DNA of 64,000 bases, taken from assembly GCF_024721305.1 (NCBI RefSeq), contig NZ_JAMXOD010000002.1, forward strand, positions 62,001-126,000, in the 5' to 3' direction. The stretch is from Aequitasia blattaphilus (lineage in GTDB: Bacteria > Bacillota > Clostridia > Lachnospirales > Lachnospiraceae). Shown here in pieces: positions 8,347 to 15,048 of this stretch (positions are counted from its first letter, which is position 1; every line of letters begins with the position of its first letter). The notes under the pieces are model-generated. The model was not told the DNA's origin. It was given only the letters and a program-made list of their open reading frames with translations, and did not search any database. The position numbers and the translations under genes were made by a program.

Positions 8347-9210
8347 TTAATTTTTATGAAGAAGGCTAATGGAAATGATTTCCGCCTTATTAAACAGACG
8401 TATTTTAAAAGTATGATTTCCAAGTCCCTTACTAACAATAATTCTTTTATCTTTTTCCTTGTAAATGCCACCAGAATATTTTTTATAAGAACCAATTCCT
8501 GGAATAATCAATCCCCGGAATCCCGGAATACGAATCAGCCCTCCATGAAAATGTCCTGACAAAATCAAGTCCGCCCCCCAATTTAAATATTCCTTCATGT
8601 AGGCCGGATTATGAGCAAGAAGGATATGATATCCATCTTCTTTCTTTCCAATTCGCTTTCTAATCTCCTGTGAAGATAGTTTTGGTGTTTTAAAATGCTG
8701 ATAGTTTACCAGTGGGATCGTAAGACCTGTTATATAAACCGGCGTATCCCCCAACATTATATCTACCGTTTCATTGTTTAGGAAAACCACACCACATTGT
8801 TCCAAACCTTTCTGATAACCTTCATAATCAATTTTAAAAACTTTCGGTTTTTCCTTTAAGCGTTGTTCATGATTGCCATATCCATGATACGTAGGTGCAA
8901 TATCTGGAAGCTGGGACACAAAAGAGAAAGCCGGCTCAACAGAATATCCAACTTGACCTACTAACATGTCTCCACCCACCAAAATCAAATCTGGTTTTTC
9001 ATCTCTGATTTTTTTCAACAATGTCTGATTATCTCTGTCATACTTTTGATTATGTAAGTCACTTAAAAAAATAATTTTTTTATTCTTGTTCAGACCTTTC
9101 AATTTCTGTGAATAGATTCGATAGTTTGTGGTTTGAAACGTTCGCAGCTCATGGCGCATTTCAAAAAACAAACTCAAAATTCCTATGATACATATTATAC
9201 AAATAATCAT
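8347..9210 (-). CDS. Membrane-anchored metallophosphoesterase (YkuE/YaeI-like)
   Basis: A calcineurin-fold phosphoesterase of 287 residues. One N-terminal hydrophobic helix (MIICIICIIGILSLFF) suggests a membrane anchor or uncleaved signal. The two-metal site motifs appear in order: FLSDLHNQKYD, GGDML, YGNHEQ, LAHNP and SGHFHGGLIRIP. Related proteins act outside the membrane on phospholipid or nucleotide substrates; the substrate here is unknown. The ATG has AAAGGAG upstream, and the gene lies 17 bases ahead of scpA, just after the pentapeptide gene. A second protein of this superfamily is at 34235-35413. Confidence 0.85.
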   Translation of the reverse strand: MIICIICIIGILSLFFEMRHELRTFQTTNYRIYSQKLKGLNKNKKIIFLSDLHNQKYDRDNQTLLKKIRDEKPDLILVGGDMLVGQVGYSVEPAFSFVSQLPDIAPTYHGYGNHEQRLKEKPKVFKIDYEGYQKGLEQCGVVFLNNETVDIMLGDTPVYITGLTIPLVNYQHFKTPKLSSQEIRKRIGKKEDGYHILLAHNPAYMKEYLNWGADLILSGHFHGGLIRIPGFRGLIIPGIGSYKKYSGGIYKEKDKRIIVSKGLGNHTFKIRLFNKAEIISISLLHKN

Positions 9211-9219
9211 TTAACTCCT

Positions 9220-9906
9220 TTAGTAAGCAATCGCCTCTTCTCTTGTCATCCAAAAATGAATTCCTCTTGTCGAGTCCATAAAACGATCGTCGTTAAAATC
9301 CTTCACTTCAATCCATTCACCCACACGATAAACAAAGGATTCATCCACCAAAGACCAAGCTTCTGTAAAAGACTTTGAAGAATCAGCGCTTTTAATTGTC
9401 AGCACCTTCGCTTTATTACAGCGGCAAGAAGGCAAGGTCGCAGAAGATCTCTTTGCATCTGCTGGAATCAAAAGTTGGACAATACGATCGTTTACACATT
9501 TTTTATACCCCAGAAAGGCTCCCTCTTTGGGACAATACATATCAAACCACTTTGTAGTCTGATCATGTTTCACATTATCCAATATGGCTCCTTCTAATAC
9601 TGCCGAGAACAAATCTGCTCCTCTTAAATTTGCCCCTGTTAAATCATTGCTCCGAAGGGCAGTTCCATGCATACTTGCTCCAGAAAAATCTACGTCGACT
9701 AGATTCGCGTCTAAAAACAACGCATTATCTAAACAGGAACTACAAAACTTTGCATGAGAAAGATTGACATTACGAAAAACAGATACTCTAAGGTTCTTAC
9801 CGGAGAAATCCGTTCCTGTCAAATCCATATCTTCAATTCCCAGTCCTTCCAAACTCTGGTCTTTCTGCAGCAAGGCCAGCAATTCCTCCCGACTAATATT
9901 TCTCAT
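9220..9906 (-). CDS. Pentapeptide-repeat protein with a DUF5758-like C-terminal domain
   Basis: Residues about 20-115 form a right-handed pentapeptide-repeat helix of A(D/N)LXX units (LTGTDFSGKNL, ANLVDVDFSGASM, NLTGANLRGADLFSAVLEGA). The C-terminal half (about 125-228) is a separate domain with GYKKCVNDRIVQLLIPADAKRSSA, a CRCNKAKV cysteine pair, and a closing FMDSTRGIHFWMTREEAI. I match this to DUF5758, which often follows pentapeptide repeats in gut firmicutes and is uncharacterised. It lies between a phosphoesterase gene and a tRNA-editing gene, 9-12 bases from each. No role is assigned. Confidence 0.8.
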   Translation of the reverse strand: MRNISREELLALLQKDQSLEGLGIEDMDLTGTDFSGKNLRVSVFRNVNLSHAKFCSSCLDNALFLDANLVDVDFSGASMHGTALRSNDLTGANLRGADLFSAVLEGAILDNVKHDQTTKWFDMYCPKEGAFLGYKKCVNDRIVQLLIPADAKRSSATLPSCRCNKAKVLTIKSADSSKSFTEAWSLVDESFVYRVGEWIEVKDFNDDRFMDSTRGIHFWMTREEAIAY

Positions 9907-9918
9907 GCAATCACCTTT

Positions 9919-10470
9919 TTATAAATCCACTACTCTTGCGCGATGATGAGTGTGAGGTAAAAACTTCTTTAGTAAATCTACTGTTTTAAACTTAAGATGA
10001 CTTGTATTGATTCCTGGATTACAGCCAAACCATTCCTCATCTGCTACTTCCTTATCAATAATCACCTGCACATAGTCATCTAAGTCACATAAAACACCTG
10101 CAACAGAAGCAGACCCTGGTGTCGTTCCAAGATGTTCTTTCATCTTTTCTTCTGGCGCAAAAGACATATGAGAAACACCTAACTTTTTACTAAAAGCTGC
10201 TGTATCGAATGGTTTGTTTGCCGGCATCACCAAAAGAAAAAATGAAGTTTTCTTTTGATTGCATAAGAAAACACTCTTTCGAATCTCCGTTCCAATTACA
10301 GCATCAATCTGCGAACACTCTTCCATAGTATGAGCAGGATCATTATCCACATGCTCATATGGAATTCCAAGCTTCTCTAATGTTTCATACATTTTAAGTT
10401 CTAATGATGTTCTCCCCTCTTTTTGAGGCGCCTTGTTTTGAATCTCACTAATATACATTTTTAAATCCAT
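9919..10470 (-). CDS. Trans-acting prolyl-tRNA editing protein (ProXp/PrdX type)
   Basis: A free-standing INS/YbaK-fold deacylase of 183 residues. It removes alanine (or another wrong residue) from tRNAPro, a charging error ProRS makes. Features: DPAHTMEEC near residues 45-53, the conserved Lys in IRKSVFLCNQKK, and the C-terminal GTTPGSASVAG...WFGCNPGINTSHLKF block that defines the PrdX branch. It overlaps the maf stop by 10 bases, so it is translationally coupled. Paralog: the YbaK-like gene at 6521-6982. Choosing between Ala and other misacylated substrates needs biochemistry. Confidence 0.88.
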   Translation of the reverse strand: MDLKMYISEIQNKAPQKEGRTSLELKMYETLEKLGIPYEHVDNDPAHTMEECSQIDAVIGTEIRKSVFLCNQKKTSFFLLVMPANKPFDTAAFSKKLGVSHMSFAPEEKMKEHLGTTPGSASVAGVLCDLDDYVQVIIDKEVADEEWFGCNPGINTSHLKFKTVDLLKKFLPHTHHRARVVDL

Positions 10471-11033
10471 CCTTTTTTAAACATTTCATTATAAAATCTT
10501 CCTACTGGAAAACCAACCACATTATTGTACTCACCATTTATAGATTTTACATGCTTTCCAAAAGACCCTTGTATTCCATAGCCCCCTGCTTTATCAAAAG
10601 AATCTTTTGTTTTAATATAATCTCTGATTTCAAAGCGGTCAATGGGATAAAGGGTTACATCCGTTTTCTCAAAAAAACTGATTTCATCCCTTTTTCCGTC
10701 TTTTTGATATTGAACGCATACACCTGTATAAACTTGATGGGTACGGTCCGAAAGCATAGAAATCATACCAAAAGCCTCCTCATCATCAGCCGGCTTACCA
10801 AGAACCTCTCCTTTATAAGACACTAAGGTATCTGCCCCTATCACACAAAAGTCACCGCTTAGTTCCTCCGCAACTTCATTTGCCTTTTGATTGGCTAATG
10901 ATTGTACAATTTCCTCTAATTTTACCCGCTCAATTTTTTCTTCTTTTTGGGCAGGAATAACCTCAAATTCAATTCCTAAAAGGGATAATAATTCCTTCCT
11001 TCTGGGAGATGCCGAAGCCAATACATATCTCAT
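10461..11033 (-). CDS. maf: Maf-family nucleoside triphosphate pyrophosphatase
   Basis: Maf proteins hydrolyse non-canonical or modified NTPs (dTTP/UTP type) to the monophosphate. The 190-residue protein has the signature start YVLASASPRRKELLSLLG, the catalytic block CVIGADTLVSYKGEVLGKP (about 63-81), and GYGIQGSFGKHVKSINGEYNNVVGFP near the end. It is cytosolic. It lies between a HAD phosphatase gene (8 bases upstream) and the prolyl-tRNA editing gene, with which it overlaps. Confidence 0.93.
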   Translation of the reverse strand: MRYVLASASPRRKELLSLLGIEFEVIPAQKEEKIERVKLEEIVQSLANQKANEVAEELSGDFCVIGADTLVSYKGEVLGKPADDEEAFGMISMLSDRTHQVYTGVCVQYQKDGKRDEISFFEKTDVTLYPIDRFEIRDYIKTKDSFDKAGGYGIQGSFGKHVKSINGEYNNVVGFPVGRFYNEMFKKGWI

Positions 11034-11041
11034 AACCTCTC

Positions 11042-11746
11042 CTATAAACTCTCCACAAAAGCAAGTAAATCCTCAGCATTTCCATTTCGATACTGAGAAA
11101 TGTCTTGATCTTCTGGATTCTCAAGAAAATCCGTTAACAAAAAGACTTCCATTCCAAGCTCTTTTGCCACCATATCTTCCCGCACATTATTTCCAATCAT
11201 AACACAGTCTTCCACCTCTGCATGATTCCGCTCCAATATCTCCTGATAGTATTTTTTGCTCGGTTTACAATAAGAAGAATTTTCGTAACTGGTTACATAA
11301 TCAAAATCATTCACGGATAATCCCACCCATGATAATCTTGTGTTGACTGCAACTCGTGGAAATACAGGAGCTGTAGCTAAAATAATCTTATGACCTTTTT
11401 CCTTCAGCCTTGCAATCATTTTTTTGGAATTATAACTCTCCTTCATAATTTCCTTCAATTCATCAAATTCTCTTTCATAAAAATCATCAAAGGCTGGTTC
11501 AAAGTCTTCCGTTTTTTCACCCGTTAGTTCTTCAAATATTTCATAAAAACAATCCCGATTCATTTTCGTACCATCGTTTTTAACCATCCCTTTTGTTCCG
11601 GACCAGATGACCTTTGTCAAATGCTCTGGATCCATTTGCTTTTCCTTCGCAATTCTTGAAGTGATTTTCTGGAAATATTTTTGTATAAACTCTTCTTGAT
11701 CAATCGGAAGAATCGTTCCATCTAAATCAAACAGTACTGTCTTCAT
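11042..11746 (-). CDS. HAD-superfamily hydrolase (phosphatase)
   Basis: A haloacid-dehalogenase phosphatase of 234 residues. Motif I is DLDGTILP (aspartate nucleophile, start of the protein), motif II is ATAPVFPR, motif III is SKKMIARLKEKGHK with the later KPSKKYY lysine, and motif IV is DCVMIGNNVREDM. The start was set at the ATG at 11746, which has AGGAGGGG upstream. The frame stays open to 11812, but that stretch is the rpsU terminator hairpin. The substrate is not predictable from sequence. It is probably the first gene of the maf cluster. Confidence 0.85.
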   Translation of the reverse strand: MKTVLFDLDGTILPIDQEEFIQKYFQKITSRIAKEKQMDPEHLTKVIWSGTKGMVKNDGTKMNRDCFYEIFEELTGEKTEDFEPAFDDFYEREFDELKEIMKESYNSKKMIARLKEKGHKIILATAPVFPRVAVNTRLSWVGLSVNDFDYVTSYENSSYCKPSKKYYQEILERNHAEVEDCVMIGNNVREDMVAKELGMEVFLLTDFLENPEDQDISQYRNGNAEDLLAFVESL

Positions 11747-11765
11747 CTTTTCCCCTCCTATCATG

Positions 11766-11802
11766 AAAAATAAGTAGGGTGCATGAATACACACCCTACT
11801 TA
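11766..11802 (-). terminator. Terminator of rpsU
   Basis: TAAGTAGGGTG pairs with its complement (11 bp) around a 10-base loop and is followed by TTATTTTTC on the minus strand. It lies 14 bases past the rpsU stop. Confidence 0.85.
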
Positions 11803-11815
11803 TATTTTGCACATA

Positions 11816-11992
11816 TTAATTAAATTTACGTTTTCTAGCCGCTTCTGACTTCTTCTTACGTCTAACGCTTGGCTTTTCGTAATGTTCTCTTTTACGAATC
11901 TCCTGCTGAATGCCAGCCTTCGCGCAGTTTCTTTTAAATCTGCGTAAAGCACTGTCTAACGTTTCGTTTTCTTTCACTATTACATTTGACAT
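11816..11992 (-). CDS. rpsU: 30S ribosomal protein S21
   Basis: This gene was found by hand translation and is only 58 codons long. The protein begins [20 protein letters not shown] and continues [19 protein letters not shown], the S21 signature, then ends in an Arg/Lys-rich helix ([19 protein letters not shown]). S21 binds the small subunit near the anti-Shine-Dalgarno region. It has its own promoter (12069-12096), a purine-rich GGAGGGAGG leader and its own terminator, so it is a stand-alone unit between an MFS gene and the HAD gene. Confidence 0.96.
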   Translation of the reverse strand: MSNVIVKENETLDSALRRFKRNCAKAGIQQEIRKREHYEKPSVRRKKKSEAARKRKFN

Positions 11993-12068
11993 AGTCTCAC
12001 ACCTAACCTCCCTCCAGTCTGGTATTGTGCATCATACGACTGTTTGGGTATTTTCTTGCACTACTAGA

Positions 12069-12096
12069 ATTATATCACATTCTACGGTAACGTCAA
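12069..12096 (-). promoter_or_regulatory. Promoter of rpsU
   Basis: -35 TTGACG (12091-12096) and perfect -10 TATAAT (12069-12074) are 16 bases apart on the minus strand. The -35 overlaps the stop codon of the upstream MFS gene. Confidence 0.85.
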
Positions 12097-13319
12097 TCCT
12101 TTTTTGGTAAATCAATGCTTTTTCTCACAGATGGCATCAATACCATCACCATTGCTAAACTAATTGCTAAAATGCCGCAAAGACGAAATAGGTTATTTAC
12201 TCCCACTGTTTCTGCCAATCGTCCTCCAAAAATCAAACCAATAGGACCAGCCAGCATTCCTGCACTGTATACCAAGGATAACACCCTTCCCAGGAATTCA
12301 TCCGGAATTCTGCTTTGAAAAATTGCCGTTCGCAATCCATAAAAAAACGGAATGGTAAGTCCCATCATTCCAGAAAACACCATAAACAGATAGAGCCCAT
12401 TGGGACTGAGCATACCACTTAAAAAGGCACCCACTCCATAAACTCCTATTGAAGCTGCAATTGCTAATATCTTATGAACACGGTTTCCCCATATTCCCAG
12501 CAAAAGAGAGCCTAAAAGCGTTCCGCCTGAAAAGATAATTTCTACAATTCCAGACTCTGTAACAGAACCATTAAAATACGTCATTGTAATTAACGGATAT
12601 AGGGAACCGATGGGAAAGTATATAAGAGCATATAAAGAGCCAATAATTAATACTGTCATCATGCCTTTTTCTTTCCGTAAAACCTGTATCCCTTCTTTTG
12701 TATCCTTTAATATATTCACGCCTCCTTGATCTTCCTTTTCAATGTTCCTTGGAATCTTCAGGAAAAAGACGATTGTAATTGCTGCAAGTGCTCCAACTAC
12801 ATCCAGTAATACAATTGAGCTTAAACTCCATATTCCATAAAGTACAGAGCCAATTGCAGGACTCAAAATCAGCGAAACCGATTCAAAACCCTGTAAAATA
12901 CCGGCACATCTAGCCAACTCCGTCTTTGGAACAATGGATGGAACAATTGCATTTAAGGATGGCGTATGAAAAGCCGCACCTGCACTTCGAATCCCAAGAA
13001 TCAAAAATATAAACCATATAGGCAAAACGCCAAATTTCGCAACAATCGAAAGGGCAATTGCTGCCAAAGCGATTCCAAAGTCCGAAAGAATCAGCACAGC
13101 CTTTCTGTTAAATTTATCAATAAAGGTTCCCGTAAACATACCGAGAACTGCCCTTGGTAAAAAACCGGCTAAGGTTGAAAAGGTTACAATCGTTGCAGAC
13201 CCTGTTTGTTTGGTTAAATACCAAACAATTGATATCTGCAGAATCGAACTTGTGAGCATTGAAACACCTTGTCCAATCCCCAATAAAACAAATCTTTTTT
13301 TCCAGCTACTCATGTTCAT
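12093..13319 (-). CDS. MFS transporter, MefA/macrolide-efflux-like
   Basis: A 408-residue protein with 12 predicted membrane segments in two six-helix halves. The MFS loop motif appears as GTFIDKFNRKAVL between TM2 and TM3. Overall pattern (IVWYLTKQTGSATIV near the start, FHTPSLNAIVPSIV) matches the MFS_3 branch that includes MefA-type exporters, so export of a hydrophobic compound or drug is plausible but unproven. The start codon at 13319 is close to AAGGAAG; an ATG two codons later has better spacing. It has its own weak promoter (13348-13376). Confidence 0.8.
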   Translation of the reverse strand: MNMSSWKKRFVLLGIGQGVSMLTSSILQISIVWYLTKQTGSATIVTFSTLAGFLPRAVLGMFTGTFIDKFNRKAVLILSDFGIALAAIALSIVAKFGVLPIWFIFLILGIRSAGAAFHTPSLNAIVPSIVPKTELARCAGILQGFESVSLILSPAIGSVLYGIWSLSSIVLLDVVGALAAITIVFFLKIPRNIEKEDQGGVNILKDTKEGIQVLRKEKGMMTVLIIGSLYALIYFPIGSLYPLITMTYFNGSVTESGIVEIIFSGGTLLGSLLLGIWGNRVHKILAIAASIGVYGVGAFLSGMLSPNGLYLFMVFSGMMGLTIPFFYGLRTAIFQSRIPDEFLGRVLSLVYSAGMLAGPIGLIFGGRLAETVGVNNLFRLCGILAISLAMVMVLMPSVRKSIDLPKKD

Positions 13320-13347
13320 TACTTCCTTTTAAGTCATTTCTTAATAC

Positions 13348-13376
13348 AGTATAGCCGAAAAATTCAAAAAAGTCAT
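13348..13376 (-). promoter_or_regulatory. Probable promoter of the MFS exporter
   Basis: A good -10, TATACT (13348-13353), has a weak -35, ATGACT (13371-13376), 17 bases away on the minus strand. The -35 overlaps the end of the permease gene. Confidence 0.45.
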
Positions 13377-14725
13377 TAAGATACTGCCTCTATTTTTAGT
13401 TCCTTCCGTTTCTTATGCAGACTAGCATAAACCGGTATCCCTATCACAATTACTCCAATACTTCCCAAGGATAACAACGTGGATTGCAAACCACTTAAAA
13501 AGAGCTGATTGATAATGACAAATATCCCACTCACAATTGCTACAATTGGCACCAAAGGATACAATGGCACCTTATAGGTACGCACTCCATGAGGATCATC
13601 CTTCCTTAGTTTCATAACACCGATAAATGTAAGCGTGTAAAAGGTCCAGCTTGCTATAATTGCTAAATCTGTCAACAGATTAAATTGACCAGACACTGCA
13701 TAAAGTGCACCAATTCCACCGACCAGAAGGATTGAATTCGTAGGCACCTGTGCTTTATTTAACTTTGCCAAAGACGCTGCAAATGGAAAATTCCCTTCAC
13801 TTGCCAGTGAATATGCCACTCTCGATCCAGACAATACAAAGCCATTACAGGAGCCAAATACTGAAACCATAATACCGACTGAAATGATTTTCCCTCCTAT
13901 GTCACCAAATATTTTAATTGCCACTGCAGAAGCCGGTGCAGATAAGGTCGCTAATTCATTTGATGGCAAAACAAAAAGGTAGGCGATATTGATTACAAAA
14001 TAAACAGCCATGATTACCGATACCCCACCTACAATTGCAATGGGTAAATCCCGCCCTGGTTTTTTCATTTCTCCGGCAATTGCTCCTACATTCGTCCATC
14101 CCTCAAAAGCGAACAAAATCGCAACCATAAGCTGGCCTAATACAATGGTTGGATTTAACCCGTCTCCAATCATAGGAGTAAAAATCCCATGATTTCCACC
14201 GCCTCTTACAAATCCGAACACCATTAACAAAATCAGTGGTATCAACTTACAAACTGTAAAAATAACTTGTACACTTCCTCCAACTTTTGAGCCAAGGTTA
14301 TTCAACAACATTATTGTAATAATTACCAAAATAGCAACCGGTACAATATATCCTTCTCCTATAAAGAGTGCCGCCTGCTGCGCAAAAGCAACTGCCAATG
14401 CTGCAATCATCGCAGGATAAAATAAAAGTGTCTGCACCCAGCCAGCCAGAAATCCAACTTTAGGACTGTAAATCTTCTCTAGATATGCAACAATTCCTCC
14501 TGTCTTCGGAATCATGATTGCAACTTCTGCAAAGGTCAATGCTGCCGCAATACTTGCTAATCCTGTAATAATCCAAGCAATCATCCCAAGTCCTGGTGCT
14601 CCTCCTGTGGCGGTATAAATCGCCTGAGGTTTAAAGAATACACCAGAACCTATTACACTGCCTACCACTGTTGCTGTGGCTGTTGCTACTCCCAGATTCT
14701 TTTTTAACTCTTTTTTCTTTTCCAT
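13376..14725 (-). CDS. APC-family amino acid permease under glycine riboswitch control
   Basis: A 449-residue amino acid/polyamine/organocation permease with about 12 membrane segments. TM1 carries the substrate-binding VVGSVIGSGVFF, and the family patterns GGIVAYLEKIYSPKVGFLAGW and FAFEGWTNVGAIAGEMKKPGRDLP follow. I set the start at the ATG at 14725, six bases after GGAGG; the frame stays open further upstream, but that is leader RNA. The glycine riboswitch and terminator just upstream point to glycine, or serine/alanine, as the likely substrate. Direction (import or export) is unknown. Confidence 0.88.
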   Translation of the reverse strand: MEKKKELKKNLGVATATATVVGSVIGSGVFFKPQAIYTATGGAPGLGMIAWIITGLASIAAALTFAEVAIMIPKTGGIVAYLEKIYSPKVGFLAGWVQTLLFYPAMIAALAVAFAQQAALFIGEGYIVPVAILVIITIMLLNNLGSKVGGSVQVIFTVCKLIPLILLMVFGFVRGGGNHGIFTPMIGDGLNPTIVLGQLMVAILFAFEGWTNVGAIAGEMKKPGRDLPIAIVGGVSVIMAVYFVINIAYLFVLPSNELATLSAPASAVAIKIFGDIGGKIISVGIMVSVFGSCNGFVLSGSRVAYSLASEGNFPFAASLAKLNKAQVPTNSILLVGGIGALYAVSGQFNLLTDLAIIASWTFYTLTFIGVMKLRKDDPHGVRTYKVPLYPLVPIVAIVSGIFVIINQLFLSGLQSTLLSLGSIGVIVIGIPVYASLHKKRKELKIEAVS

Positions 14726-14764
14726 CATTGTCCTCCTCTTCTTTATCAAGCAGCTTTTTCCATA

Positions 14765-14812
14765 CAAAAAACAGAGGATACGGCACAAAAATAATTGTGC
14801 CATATCCTCTGT
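14765..14812 (-). terminator. Riboswitch-controlled terminator
   Basis: On the minus strand a very strong hairpin (ACAGAGGATA...TATCCTCTGT, plus GGCACAA/TTGTGCC inside) ends in TTTTTT. It lies between the glycine aptamers and the permease start, so it is the expression platform. Confidence 0.9.
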
Positions 14813-14989
14813 CATGCTACCTGAAAGCGTTACTTCTTCGGTGACCTATTAAAAGGTCTTTCCAGAGTTCCATCCTCAGTTGGTAGGGGTACCTGAGAGT
14901 TTCTAAATCCATCTGGCGGACGAATCAATTGCTCCTTCGGTTTTCATCAAAAATGAAATTTTCCAACTGTATCACCTGTCTCTATTCTT
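14813..14989 (-). ncRNA. Tandem glycine riboswitch
   Basis: Two glycine-aptamer cores lie in a row on the minus strand. Aptamer 1 has CCGAAGGAGCAA (14929-14940) and CTCAGGTA (14890-14897), then CTCTGGA (14861-14867), typical of the linker side. Aptamer 2 has CCGAAGAAG (14833-14841) and TTTCAGGTA (14818-14826). The terminator follows at once. Glycine riboswitches sense free glycine and control glycine cleavage or transport genes. The promoter is at 14996-15024, so the leader starts near 14989. Whether glycine turns the permease on or off cannot be settled by eye. Confidence 0.9.
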
Positions 14990-14995
14990 AAGTTC

Positions 14996-15024
14996 AGTAT
15001 ACAAAGAGAAGAAAACATTGTCAA
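14996..15024 (-). promoter_or_regulatory. Promoter of the glycine riboswitch-permease unit
   Basis: Perfect -35 TTGACA (15019-15024) and -10 TATACT (14996-15001) with a 17-base spacer on the minus strand, directly upstream of the riboswitch. Confidence 0.88.
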
Positions 15025-15048
15025 TCATAGTTATTTTAATAACAACTC

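Noticed and set aside
11747-11812. N-terminal extension of the HAD phosphatase
   Set aside because: The extension covers the rpsU terminator hairpin, and the internal ATG has the clear AGGAGGGG site.
14726-14815. N-terminal extension of the APC permease (30 residues)
   Set aside because: It lies over the riboswitch terminator hairpin and lacks a ribosome site; the ATG at 14725 has one.
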